64,000 nucleotides of DNA from an uncultured Sphingopyxis sp. (GTDB lineage Bacteria; Pseudomonadota; Alphaproteobacteria; Sphingomonadales; Sphingomonadaceae): positions 1 through 64,000 of the forward strand of contig CAKZIN010000035.1 in NCBI GenBank assembly GCA_936933955.1, given 5' to 3'. Under the pieces are notes generated by a model. The model saw only the letters and a program-made list of their open reading frames with translations. It was not told the DNA's origin and ran no database searches. Made by a program: the position numbers and the translations under genes. Of this stretch, positions 8,510 to 16,733 are shown one piece after another (position 1 is the first letter of the stretch; every line of letters starts with the position of its first letter).

Positions 8510-9531
8510 GCGCGAACCCGCCCGCCCCGCGCTCGTCACGCGGGGGGCTGCCCGCGGCGTTTGGCGCCTACGCCATCTGGGGGGTGCTGCCGCTTTATTT
8601 CTACCTCCTGAAAGACGTGCCGACCTGGCAGGTGGTGGCGCATCGGGTCGCCTGGTCGGCGCTGCTGTTAGGCGTGCTAATTGCCGCGCTGGGCAAGCGC
8701 GCGGAGCTCGTCGCCGCGCTCACGACGCGCCGCGTTGCGCTCGCGCTGATGGCCAGCGCGGTGCTGATCGCGATCAACTGGTTGCTCTACATCTGGGCGG
8801 TGCACGAGGGACGCGTTATCGCTGCGAGCCTCGGCTATTTCCTCAACCCGATGTTCAACGTGCTGATCGGCTGGGCGGTGCTGCGCGAGCGGCTGACCCG
8901 CATCCAGTGGTTCGCGGTCGCCGTGGTGGCGAGCGGGGTGACGGTGCTGGCGGTGGGCGCGGCGAACGACCTGTGGATCGCGCTGACGCTGGCGGGGAGT
9001 TTCGCGCTCTACGGCCTCGTTCGCAAGCTCACTCCGGTCGCGCCGATGGTCGGGCTGACGGTGGAGACGCTGCTGCTGGCGCCGGTCGCGCTCGCCGCGC
9101 TCGGTTGGTGGGCGAGCACAGGTGAGCTGCGCTTTGGCGGAGCCGCGTGGGGCCCGCGCGAGGCGCTGCTGATCGCCAGCGCGGCGGTCACCGCATTGCC
9201 GCTGGTGCTGTTCGCGACCGCGGCGCAGCGGCTGCCGCTGTCGACGCTCGGCCTCGTCCAGTATCTATCGCCGACGATGCAGTTGCTCGCGGGCGTGCTG
9301 CTGCTGGGGGAGTCGGTGACCCCGGCGCACAAGATCGCGTTTCCGCTGATCTGGGCGGGGCTCGCTATCTACAGCTTTGCGCTGTGGCGGTCAGAGCGGC
9401 AGCGTCGCGGTGAAGCGGACCGGCTCGCCGATGGCGGGAGCATCGGTCAGCGCCCGGTCGCGCACGACGCTGTGCCCGCGCACGATGGTGTGGACCGGCT
9501 GCCCGGTGAGGGTCGCCCCCTCAAAGGGTGA
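8506..9531 (+). CDS. rarD: RarD-type EamA-family transporter
   Basis: An inner-membrane permease of the drug/metabolite transporter superfamily with about ten hydrophobic helices. The opening AYAIWGVLPLYFYLLKDV is typical of RarD, and the second half carries the conserved YLSPTMQLLAGVLLLGE stretch. The substrate is unknown in the family. No ATG, GTG or TTG lies between the neighbour's stop and the first helix; CTG at 8506 overlaps the upstream TGA (CTGA), with CTG 8548 as alternative, so the start is uncertain. At the 3' end the frame runs 141 bp into the dihydroorotase-like gene on the other strand, adding a polar ~43-residue tail with no family similarity that I can see. A frameshift or lost stop near 9391 could explain that tail. 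Confidence 0.8.
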   Translation: MSANPPAPRSSRGGLPAAFGAYAIWGVLPLYFYLLKDVPTWQVVAHRVAWSALLLGVLIAALGKRAELVAALTTRRVALALMASAVLIAINWLLYIWAVHEGRVIAASLGYFLNPMFNVLIGWAVLRERLTRIQWFAVAVVASGVTVLAVGAANDLWIALTLAGSFALYGLVRKLTPVAPMVGLTVETLLLAPVALAALGWWASTGELRFGGAAWGPREALLIASAAVTALPLVLFATAAQRLPLSTLGLVQYLSPTMQLLAGVLLLGESVTPAHKIAFPLIWAGLAIYSFALWRSERQRRGEADRLADGGSIGQRPVAHDAVPAHDGVDRLPGEGRPLKG

Positions 9532-10719
9532 CCAGCCGCAGCGCGAGGCGAGCCAGTCACGCTCCACCGTCCAGCGCGCCTTCAGATCGACGATCGAGAA
9601 GTCCGCGTCGTAGCCGACCGCGATGCGCCCCTTGCCCGCAATGCCGAACACCCGCTGCGGCCCCGCGCTGGTGAGCTCGATCACCCGCTGCAGCGTCATG
9701 CGACCATTGGCGGCGTGGTCGAGCAGCAGCGGCAGCAGCGTCTGCACCCCCGGCATGCCCGAGGGCGAGGCGGGGTAGGGCTTGGCCTTTTCCTCCAGCG
9801 TGTGCGGCGCGTGGTCGGAGCCGACGACGTCCGCGACGCCCTGGTTAAGCCAGAACATCAGCCCGTCGCGATGCGAGCCCGAACGGATCGGAGGGTTCAT
9901 CTGCGCCAGCGTGCCGAGCCGGGCGTAGGCCTCCTCCCCCGCCAGCGTAATGTGCTGCGGCGTCACCTCGCAGGTGACGAGATCCTTGTGCGCGGAGAGG
10001 AACTCCAGCTCCGCCGGAGTGGTGATGTGGAGCACATGTATCGGACGCCGCGCCGCGCGCGCCAGTGCCACCACGCGGCGCGTCGCCAAGAGCGCGCTTT
10101 CATCGTCGCGCCACACGGGATGCGAGGCGGGGTCGCCCTCGACGCGCTCACCCAGCCGCGCCTGCATCCGGTCCTCGTCCTCGGCGTGGATGGCGACGCG
10201 GCGGTGCCCGGCCGCGAGCACGCGCGCGATGGCGTCGTCGTCGCTGACGAGCAGGCTGCCGGTCGACGCGCCCATAAACAGCTTCACGCCAGCGCAGCCG
10301 GGCATCGCCTCCATCGCGATCAGCGCCTCGGCGTTCTGCCCGGTGGCGCCCGCATAAAAGGCGTGGTCGCACCACATGCGATGGTGGGCCCGGTCGAGTT
10401 TGTCCTGCAGAGCCTCGGGCGTGTCGGTGTTGGGATTGGTGTTCGGCATCTCGAACACTGCGGTCACCCCGCCGAGCACCGCCGCGCGCGATCCGCTCTC
10501 GAGGTCCTCCTTGTGGACGAGCCCGGGCTCGCGGAAATGCACCTGGCTGTCGATCACCCCGGGCAGGATGTCGAGCCCGGCGCAGTCGATCACCTCGCCC
10601 GCGTCGCCGTCGACCCCGATCGCCGCGATGCGCCCGCCGCGCACGCCAACGCTCGCCCGCTGCGGCCCTCCCGGCGTGTGCACGGTGCCATTGTGTAGCA
10701 GCAGGTCATAGGTCGGCAT
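9391..10719 (-). CDS. Dihydroorotase-like cyclic amidohydrolase with altered HxH motif
   Basis: A 442-aa member of the dihydroorotase/allantoinase group, which opens cyclic amides with a binuclear zinc site. Conserved features: carboxylated-lysine candidate K146 (GVKLFMGAS), His ligands H178 (VAIHAED) and H231 (HVLHIT), and the catalytic region GSDHAPHT (D302). The usual first metal-binding motif HxH is Q59-V-H61 here (DSQVHFREPG). I recall such Q-type proteins as a recurring alphaproteobacterial dihydroorotase subgroup, so this is probably a true subfamily and not damage, but activity on dihydroorotate is not assured. The start ATG at 10719 faces ygfZ across a 51-bp divergent gap; longer upstream extension is arginine/proline-rich nonsense. 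The 3' end is overlapped by the tail of rarD. Confidence 0.85.
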   Translation of the reverse strand: MPTYDLLLHNGTVHTPGGPQRASVGVRGGRIAAIGVDGDAGEVIDCAGLDILPGVIDSQVHFREPGLVHKEDLESGSRAAVLGGVTAVFEMPNTNPNTDTPEALQDKLDRAHHRMWCDHAFYAGATGQNAEALIAMEAMPGCAGVKLFMGASTGSLLVSDDDAIARVLAAGHRRVAIHAEDEDRMQARLGERVEGDPASHPVWRDDESALLATRRVVALARAARRPIHVLHITTPAELEFLSAHKDLVTCEVTPQHITLAGEEAYARLGTLAQMNPPIRSGSHRDGLMFWLNQGVADVVGSDHAPHTLEEKAKPYPASPSGMPGVQTLLPLLLDHAANGRMTLQRVIELTSAGPQRVFGIAGKGRIAVGYDADFSIVDLKARWTVERDWLASRCGWSPFEGATLTGQPVHTIVRGHSVVRDRALTDAPAIGEPVRFTATLPL

Positions 10720-10770
10720 GGAGGCTCCGGAAGGTGTTGCGCTGGGGCGGGGGCACCCTAGCTTCACGCC

Positions 10771-11505
10771 ATGCCCACCTCCACCAATTTTGGCGCCACC
10801 CACCTTGCCGACCGATCCGTCATTCGCGTGTCCGGGGAGGGGGCGGCGGAGTTTCTTCAGGGGTTGCTCACCAACGACGTCGTCGCCGGGCCGCTGCCTG
10901 CTTACGCCGCGCTGCTGACCCCGCAGGGCAAGGTCATCGCCGACATGCTGGTGTGGGCGGAGGGCGAGGACCGGCTGCTCGATGTGGAGGCGACGCGGGC
11001 GACGGCGATCGTGCAGCGGCTTTCGATGTATCGGCTGCGGCGGCCGATCACGATCGCGGTGGACGATGTGCTCGGCGCGCATTGGACCTCTGAGGGCGAG
11101 GAGGGTGCGGCGGACCCCCGGCTTGCCGCGCTCGGGCGGCGCTGGCTGGCGCCCCGCTCGGACGACGACGCGAGCGACGCGTGGCGCGCGCATCGGTTGG
11201 CGCTGGGTGTGACGGAGGGGGTCGCCGAACTCGGCGATGCAACCACGCTTTGGCTCGAGGCCAACGCGGCGGAATTAGGCGGGGTCAGCTTCACCAAGGG
11301 CTGCTACGTCGGCCAGGAGAACACCGCGCGGATGAACTGGCGGCAGAAGGTCAATCGGCGGCTGGTCGTCGTCCCGCTGTCCGACGCGGACGAAGCGCGA
11401 CAGCGGACGACGTATCCGGCGCTCGGCTGGTCGGTGGAGCATCGGCGGGTGGAGGATGTGCCCACCGCGCTACGCCCTGCGTGGTGGGGGGCGCAGGAGG
11501 GGTGA
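10771..11505 (+). CDS. ygfZ: YgfZ/GcvT-like folate-binding Fe-S cluster maintenance protein
   Basis: A 244-aa cytosolic protein that, in the family, uses tetrahydrofolate to help build or repair certain Fe-S enzymes. The diagnostic motif KGCYVGQE is at residues 176-183 with the key cysteine C178, and the N-terminal GcvT-like fold is recognisable by VSGEGAAEFLQGLLTND. It is somewhat short because the C-terminal barrel is reduced, as in other alphaproteobacterial members. It is divergent from the dihydroorotase-like gene (51 bp between starts). Confidence 0.9.
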   Translation: MPTSTNFGATHLADRSVIRVSGEGAAEFLQGLLTNDVVAGPLPAYAALLTPQGKVIADMLVWAEGEDRLLDVEATRATAIVQRLSMYRLRRPITIAVDDVLGAHWTSEGEEGAADPRLAALGRRWLAPRSDDDASDAWRAHRLALGVTEGVAELGDATTLWLEANAAELGGVSFTKGCYVGQENTARMNWRQKVNRRLVVVPLSDADEARQRTTYPALGWSVEHRRVEDVPTALRPAWWGAQEG

Positions 11506-11528
11506 CGTAGGGCGCCCCTCGCGCCGCA

Positions 11529-12524
11529 TTACATCGTCAGCACGATCTTCCCGACATGCTCCCCCGCCTCCATCCGCGCGTGAGCGGCGGCGGCCTCCGC
11601 CAACGGAAATGTGCGGTCGAGCGCGGGTTTGAGCCGCCCCTCCGCCACCGCGGGCCACACCGCGCGGTGGATTTCGTCGGCGAGGCTGGCTTTGAAAGCC
11701 GCACTGCGCGCGCGCAGCGTCGATCCGGTCAGCGTCAGGCGGCGGCGCATGATGTCGGGGATCGACACCTCCGCCCTGACCCCGCGCTGGAACGCGATCG
11801 AAACGTGCCGCCCATCATCGGCGAGGCATTCGAGGTTGCGCGGCAGGTAATCGCCGCCGACCATGTCGAGCAGCGCCGCGACGCCCTTCCCATCGGTGAT
11901 GCGCAGCACCTCGCCCACGAAATCCTGCCGGCTATAGTCGATCGCGTGGTTCGCGCCCCATTCGCGCGCCGCCTCGCATTTGGCTTCGCTGCCGCAGGTG
12001 ACGATGATGGTGATGTCGAACAGCCGGGCAAGCGAGATCGCCATCGTGCCGATGCCGCTCGTCCCGCCATGGACCAGGACGGTGTCACCCTCCGAAGCGA
12101 AGGCGCGTTCGAAGAGGTTGCTCCACACGGTGAACAGCGTTTCGGGCATCGCCGCCGCCTCCGCCATGCTGACCGCGTGCGGCACGGGGAGGATGCTGCC
12201 CACCGGAGCGAGCGCATATTCGGCATAGCCGCCGCCGGCAATCAGCGCGCACACCGGCTGGCCCAGAAGCTCGGGCGCCCCGGCGCCGCCAACCGCAACC
12301 ACTTCGCCTGCAACCTCCAGCCCCGGCAGCGGCGAGGCGCCGGGAGGCGGCGGATAGACGCCGCGGCGCTGCAACACGTCGGGGCGGTTCACACCGGCGG
12401 CGGCGACGCGGATCAGGAGCTCGCCCTCGCCCGGCTGCGGGACGGGGAGCTGGGTCAGGCGGAGCACGTCCGGCCCCCCCGGCGCCGAAATCTCCACCCC
12501 GCGCATCGTCTCGGGTATCTGCAT
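11529..12524 (-). CDS. NAD(P)H quinone oxidoreductase (zinc-independent MDR family)
   Basis: A 331-aa medium-chain dehydrogenase/reductase of the quinone oxidoreductase type (PIG3/TP53I3-like). It reduces quinones or enones with NADPH in the cytosol. An N-terminal GroES-like domain (GVNRPDVLQRRG) is followed by the Rossmann nucleotide-binding segment HGGTSGIGTMAISLA. Structural and catalytic zinc cysteines of alcohol dehydrogenases are missing, as expected. The ATG at 12524 (MQIPETMRG) is chosen; MRG at the second Met is possible. It converges with ygfZ, with only 23 bp between the stops. Confidence 0.88.
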   Translation of the reverse strand: MQIPETMRGVEISAPGGPDVLRLTQLPVPQPGEGELLIRVAAAGVNRPDVLQRRGVYPPPPGASPLPGLEVAGEVVAVGGAGAPELLGQPVCALIAGGGYAEYALAPVGSILPVPHAVSMAEAAAMPETLFTVWSNLFERAFASEGDTVLVHGGTSGIGTMAISLARLFDITIIVTCGSEAKCEAAREWGANHAIDYSRQDFVGEVLRITDGKGVAALLDMVGGDYLPRNLECLADDGRHVSIAFQRGVRAEVSIPDIMRRRLTLTGSTLRARSAAFKASLADEIHRAVWPAVAEGRLKPALDRTFPLAEAAAAHARMEAGEHVGKIVLTM

Positions 12525-12634
12525 CGCCCCTGCCCCCTGCCCTGTTGTCGGCGGCATGGAGGGGCGCGTAGGGGAGGTCAACTGCAGGAGAGACGCGGTT
12601 GACGCTTGCGCCACTTCCACGCACCATCCCGCCG

Positions 12635-12829
12635 ATGTTCGACGAAGACGACCTCCCCCGTCGCGCGGGACCGCTGGCGGAACTGGCGCGCGAGGATCTC
12701 GACCGCCTGTCCGCCCATGAGTGCGAGGCGCGCATCGCCGCGCTCGAGGCGGAAATCGCGCGCACCCGGGCGCGGCTCGGCACGGCCAGCGATACGCGCG
12801 CCGATGCGGAGGCGCTGTTCCGCCGCTGA
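12635..12829 (+). CDS. DUF1192 family small protein
   Basis: A 64-aa acidic protein beginning MFDEDDLPRR and containing the conserved DLDRLSAHECEARIAALEAEI stretch, in part a short coiled coil, that marks DUF1192 proteins of alphaproteobacteria. Function is unknown. The ATG at 12635 gives the family-typical N-terminus; an in-frame GTG/TTG-like start at 12599 would add 12 unrelated residues. It is divergent from the quinone oxidoreductase with about 110 bp between the starts. Confidence 0.75.
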   Translation: MFDEDDLPRRAGPLAELAREDLDRLSAHECEARIAALEAEIARTRARLGTASDTRADAEALFRR

Positions 12830-12843
12830 GCGCCACTAGCGGA

Positions 12844-12873
12844 CCGCCAACTCCCCCCTTGCCAAGTTGGCGG
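12844..12873 (+). terminator. Inverted repeat, possible terminator between DUF1192 and clpA
   Basis: CCGCCAACT (12844-12852) pairs perfectly with AGTTGGCGG (12865-12873) around a 12-nt C/T-rich loop. It lies 15 bp after the DUF1192 stop and 127 bp before clpA. No run of T follows, so intrinsic termination is only possible; a role in the clpA leader is the alternative. Confidence 0.4.
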
Positions 12874-12999
12874 CGCAATCCGACATTGACGCTGTAGGAA
12901 AGACCTTTCCGCGCGACCGACGGCCCGGACGAGAAGCCAAGGCGCACGGCCCCTGGGGCGACACGATCCGGCTTGGCCCTCCGGCAGGAGTGGCTGAAT

Positions 13000-15384
13000 A
13001 TGCCGTCGTTTGCGGAATCGCTCGAAAAGACCATCCACCAGGCGCTGCGCTATGCCGCCGACCGTCGCCATGAGCATGCGACGCTCGAGCATCTGCTGCT
13101 CGCGCTGATCGACGACGAACATGCCCAGCCGGTGATGACCGAATGCGGCGTCAACCTCGCCGAGCTGCGCGAGACGGTGGCGCACTATCTCGACAACGAC
13201 CTCGACAGCCTCAAGCTCAACGCGGTCACCGAACCGTCGCCTACCGCGGGGTTCCAGCGCGTGGTGCAGCGCGCGATCTTCTTCGTCCAGTCGTCCGGCA
13301 AGGACGAGGTCACCGGCGCCAACGTGCTGGTCGCGCTGTTCCACGAAAAGGAGAGCTACGCGGTCTATTTCCTGCAGGAGCAGGACATGTCGAGCCTCGA
13401 TGCGAAGCGCGTGCTCGCGCACGGCAGCGCTGGCGGCGCGGCGCGGGCGTCGGCAGAGCAAAGCCGCGAGGAGCCTCGCAGCGACGAGACCAAGAAGGAG
13501 CGCGGCGCCAAGAAGGAAAGCGCGCTCGACCAATATACCGTCAACCTCAACGAAAAGGCGAACGACGGTCGCGTGGATCCGCTGATCGGCCGTTCCGCGG
13601 AGGTCGACCGCACGATCCAGATCCTCTGCCGCCGTTCCAAGAACAACCCGCTGTTCGTTGGGGACCCTGGCGTCGGCAAGACCGCCATTGCCGAGGGCCT
13701 CGCGCGCAAGATCGTCGAGGGCGACGTGCCCGAGGTGCTGAAAGAGGCGGTGATCTATTCGCTCGACATGGGCTCGCTGCTCGCCGGCACGCGCTATCGT
13801 GGCGATTTCGAGGAGCGGCTGAAGCAGGTCGTTGCGGAGCTCGAGGCGCTGCCGCACGCGATCCTGTTCATCGACGAGATTCACACGGTGATCGGCGCGG
13901 GCGCGACCAGCGGCGGGGCGATGGATGCGTCGAACCTTCTCAAGCCCGCGCTGTCGGGCGGGCAGATCCGCTGTATCGGCTCCACCACCTACAAGGAGTT
14001 CCGCAACCACTTCGAAAAGGACCGCGCACTGCTGCGGCGGTTTCAGAAGATCGACGTGATCGAACCGACCATCGAGGACAGCGTCAAGATCCTCACCGGG
14101 CTGCGCTCGGCGTTCGAGAGCCATCACGGGGTCAAATACACGTCCGACGCGATCCGCGCGGCGGTGGACCTGTCCGCCCGCTACATCAACGACCGCAAGC
14201 TTCCCGATAAGGCGATCGACGTGATCGACGAAGTGGGCGCCATGCAGATGCTCGTGCCGCCCAACAAGCGGCGCAAAACCATCACCGCGCGGGAGATCGA
14301 GGCGGTCATCGCCACCATGGCGCGCATCCCGCCCAAATCGGTGTCGAGCGACGACAAGAAGCTGCTGTCGACGCTGGAGAACGACCTCAAGCGCGTCGTG
14401 TTCGGGCAGGATCGCGCGATTGAGGTGCTGTCATCGGCGATGAAGCTCAGCCGCGCCGGCCTGCGCGATCCCGACAAGCCGATCGGCAACTACCTCTTCA
14501 CCGGCCCAACCGGCGTCGGCAAGACCGAGGTCGCCAAGCAGCTCGCGTCGATCATGGGCATCCCCATGCAGCGTTTCGACATGAGCGAATATATGGAGCG
14601 CCATTCGGTCAGCCGCCTGATCGGCGCGCCGCCGGGCTATGTCGGCTACGATCAGGGCGGGCTGCTGACCGATGCAGTCGACCAGAACCCGCACAGCGTG
14701 CTGCTGCTCGACGAGATCGAAAAGGCGCATCCGGACCTGTTCAACATCCTGCTGCAGGTGATGGATAACGGGCGCTTGACCGACCATCACGGCAAGACCG
14801 TCGACTTCCGCAACGTCGTGCTGATCATGACCACGAACGCGGGCGCCTCCGACATGGCCCGCGAAGGGATCGGGTTCGGCGCATCCTCGCGCGAGGATGT
14901 GCAGGAAGAAGCCGTGAAGCGCATGTTCACGCCCGAATTCCGCAACCGCCTCGATGCGATCGTCCCGTTCGGCTACCTGCCGCCGGAGGTCGTCTCGCGC
15001 GTCGTCGACAAGTTCGTCGTTCAGCTCGAAGCGCAGCTTGCCGACCGCAACGTGCACGTCAGCCTGGACGATGCCTCGCGCGGGTGGTTGATCGAAAAGG
15101 GCTATGACAAGCTCTACGGCGCGCGTCCGATGGCGCGGTTGATCCAAGAAAAGATCAAGCAGCCGCTCGCCGAGGAGCTGTTGTTCGGCAAGCTCACCAA
15201 CGGCGGCGACGTCAAGGTGACGCTGAAGGATGGTGCGCTTGCCTTCGAAATCACCCCCGCCCCACCCCGCCCGAGCAGGTCGGAGCGCAAGGGCCGGGGT
15301 GAGGCGGCGCGCGACGGCAGCGAACTCGCTCTCGACGGTGACCAGGGCGACGACGCAGCGGAAACGGGCGAGACGGCGAGCTGA
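13000..15384 (+). CDS. clpA: ATP-dependent Clp protease ATP-binding subunit ClpA
   Basis: The unfoldase partner of ClpP, 794 aa. A double Clp-N domain (residues ~1-145) is followed by AAA+ module D1 with Walker A GDPGVGKT and Walker B ILFIDE, and module D2 with GPTGVGKTE and LLLDEIEKAHP. The ClpP-binding loop is near the IGFGAS segment around 14870-14885, as in ClpA. The ATG at 13000 gives MPSFAESLEKTI, with an AGGAG ribosome site about 12 nt upstream; an earlier in-frame start adds nine unlikely residues. After the family's usual end there is a ~50-residue polar, arginine- and acidic-rich tail, coded partly by an inverted repeat. The adaptor gene clpS, usually just upstream, is absent from this window. 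Confidence 0.97.
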   Translation: MPSFAESLEKTIHQALRYAADRRHEHATLEHLLLALIDDEHAQPVMTECGVNLAELRETVAHYLDNDLDSLKLNAVTEPSPTAGFQRVVQRAIFFVQSSGKDEVTGANVLVALFHEKESYAVYFLQEQDMSSLDAKRVLAHGSAGGAARASAEQSREEPRSDETKKERGAKKESALDQYTVNLNEKANDGRVDPLIGRSAEVDRTIQILCRRSKNNPLFVGDPGVGKTAIAEGLARKIVEGDVPEVLKEAVIYSLDMGSLLAGTRYRGDFEERLKQVVAELEALPHAILFIDEIHTVIGAGATSGGAMDASNLLKPALSGGQIRCIGSTTYKEFRNHFEKDRALLRRFQKIDVIEPTIEDSVKILTGLRSAFESHHGVKYTSDAIRAAVDLSARYINDRKLPDKAIDVIDEVGAMQMLVPPNKRRKTITAREIEAVIATMARIPPKSVSSDDKKLLSTLENDLKRVVFGQDRAIEVLSSAMKLSRAGLRDPDKPIGNYLFTGPTGVGKTEVAKQLASIMGIPMQRFDMSEYMERHSVSRLIGAPPGYVGYDQGGLLTDAVDQNPHSVLLLDEIEKAHPDLFNILLQVMDNGRLTDHHGKTVDFRNVVLIMTTNAGASDMAREGIGFGASSREDVQEEAVKRMFTPEFRNRLDAIVPFGYLPPEVVSRVVDKFVVQLEAQLADRNVHVSLDDASRGWLIEKGYDKLYGARPMARLIQEKIKQPLAEELLFGKLTNGGDVKVTLKDGALAFEITPAPPRPSRSERKGRGEAARDGSELALDGDQGDDAAETGETAS
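15261..15303. repeat. Inverted repeat inside the clpA 3' tail
   Basis: The arms ACCCCGCCC (15264-15272) and GGGCCGGGGT (15291-15300) are near-perfect reverse complements around a short spacer. The sequence codes for the polar ClpA tail (PPRPSRSERKGRGE) that lies outside the conserved protein. Its make-up recalls the palindromic repeats found in ileS in this window and may be a third, smaller insertion, but I see only one copy of this exact type here. Confidence 0.4.
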
Positions 15385-15386
15385 TC

Positions 15387-16475
15387 TTGGGACGGGGGGC
15401 GGCTGCGCGACTGAGACGTGTCAGCCGCTTGTGGCTGGCCGTTGCGGTCGGCTTGGCTAGCCCCGCGGGGGCCACCCGGCCCTCCCCTCCCACCGCCATC
15501 ACTTCCGCGGTCGACGTTCGCGTCGATCGTCGGATCGAGTTGATGAGCGTCGTGCAGATGCTTGCCGGCGACGCGCGCATCACCCGCTACCCGCACCCCC
15601 TCAAGCAAGCGGCGGAGGCGCGGTTCGCCCCGTTCCGCGATCATCCGGCGGTTACGACATACCGTCGCCTCTCGGCGCGCGGTTTCGCTTATAATCGCGT
15701 GCCGGAGGCCATGCTCAGCCTCGATCCGCACACGCTCGCAATCGCGCCGATTGCCGCGGATCCGGCGCAGTCAGCGGGCGGCGAGCAAGCGTTGCGCGAA
15801 TGGTTCGTCACGCTGCGCGATTTCGCGGCGGTGACACGCTTCGATGCGTGGATGGCACAGCAAAGCCCGACGCATGCGCGCGCGGTCAATGCCGTGCGCC
15901 CCCAAGTGACGACCGCGCTCTCTCGCCTGGAGCGCTACCTCGGCGCGCCGCTCGGAGAGACCCATGTCGTGCTCGGCCCGCTGCTCCACGACGGCGGGTT
16001 CGCCGCAACGCGGGGGAGCGACGCCCATACGCAGGCCTGGGCGTTCATCGGCCCTCAGTACAACACGACCGTGCCTGACTTCGGTGACGCGCAGCGACTG
16101 GAGGGGCTCATCTCACACGAGTTCGCGCACACGTTGATCAACCGCTGGACGGCGGAGCACCCGCAGGCGGTCGCTCGCAGCGCCCATCAGTTTACCGACA
16201 TGCGCGAAGCGATGCGCCGACAGGCCTACGGCAATTGGCCGACCGTCGTGAACGAGAGCATCATTCGCGCGATCACCGCGCGGCTCGTGGCACAAGCACA
16301 GGGCGAGACAGCGGGCGATGCGCTGGTATTTGAGGAAGTCGCCCGCGGCTTTCGGCACCTCCCGACGCTCATCGCTGCGCTGCGCAGCTATGAAGGCGAA
16401 CGCTCGCGTTATCCAACGCTGCGGACCTATATGCCGCAACTCCTCGCGGCGTTCGAGCCACAAGTGCCGTCTTGA
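15387..16475 (+). CDS. Secreted or lipophilic DUF4932-like protein with HExxH metallopeptidase motif
   Basis: A 362-aa protein with an N-terminal signal peptide (hydrophobic LWLAVAVGLASPAGA after a basic start), so probably periplasmic or exported. Near residue 248 is HEFAH, a zinc-peptidase HExxH signature, preceded by LISHEF and followed by INRW. The layout resembles DUF4932 proteins, a poorly studied group. It starts with TTG at 15387, 2 bp after the clpA stop, and so may be read from the clpA transcript. The substrate is unknown. A hydrolase role is inferred from the motif only. Confidence 0.7.
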   Translation: MGRGAAARLRRVSRLWLAVAVGLASPAGATRPSPPTAITSAVDVRVDRRIELMSVVQMLAGDARITRYPHPLKQAAEARFAPFRDHPAVTTYRRLSARGFAYNRVPEAMLSLDPHTLAIAPIAADPAQSAGGEQALREWFVTLRDFAAVTRFDAWMAQQSPTHARAVNAVRPQVTTALSRLERYLGAPLGETHVVLGPLLHDGGFAATRGSDAHTQAWAFIGPQYNTTVPDFGDAQRLEGLISHEFAHTLINRWTAEHPQAVARSAHQFTDMREAMRRQAYGNWPTVVNESIIRAITARLVAQAQGETAGDALVFEEVARGFRHLPTLIAALRSYEGERSRYPTLRTYMPQLLAAFEPQVPS

Positions 16476-16506
16476 ACCTGCGAGGCGGCGCGTTATAACA
16501 TCCGTA
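16472..16506 (+). promoter_or_regulatory. Sigma-70-like promoter and palindromic operator candidate of the toxin-antitoxin operon
   Basis: TTGAAC (16472-16477) and TATAAC (16494-16499) are separated by 16 bp. The -35 box overlaps the stop codon of the preceding gene. Transcription would start at or near 16506, the A of the antitoxin ATG, which implies a leaderless or nearly leaderless mRNA. The -10 box is embedded in the perfect palindrome GTTATAAC (16492-16499), a plausible site for autorepression by the antitoxin. Promoter activity is inferred. Confidence 0.55.
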
Positions 16507-16733
16507 TGAACATGGCGCTCAAGATCACGAAGGTCGGAAATTCCGCGGCGATCATTCTGCCGAAGGAGCTGCTGGCAAAACTGCGTGTCGCGCTAGGCGA
16601 CACTGTTTACGCGAGCGAGTCGCCTGACGGGCTGCGGCTTACCGCCGCGGACCCGGATTTCGAGCGCAAGATGGCGCTGGCCGAGGCCATCATGCGTGAG
16701 GATCGAGACATACTCCGCGTCCTCGCGCAATGA
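16506..16733 (+). CDS. AbrB/MazE-type antitoxin
   Basis: A 75-aa protein with an N-terminal swapped-hairpin (SpoVT/AbrB) DNA-binding domain: KITKVGNSAAIILPKELL is the classic signature. The C-terminal part (from about residue 50) is probably the toxin-neutralising peptide. ATG at 16506 is used; ATG at 16512 is also possible and would leave six transcribed bases. The stop overlaps the toxin start by ATGA. As in known pairs it likely represses its own promoter. Confidence 0.88.
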   Translation: MNMALKITKVGNSAAIILPKELLAKLRVALGDTVYASESPDGLRLTAADPDFERKMALAEAIMREDRDILRVLAQ

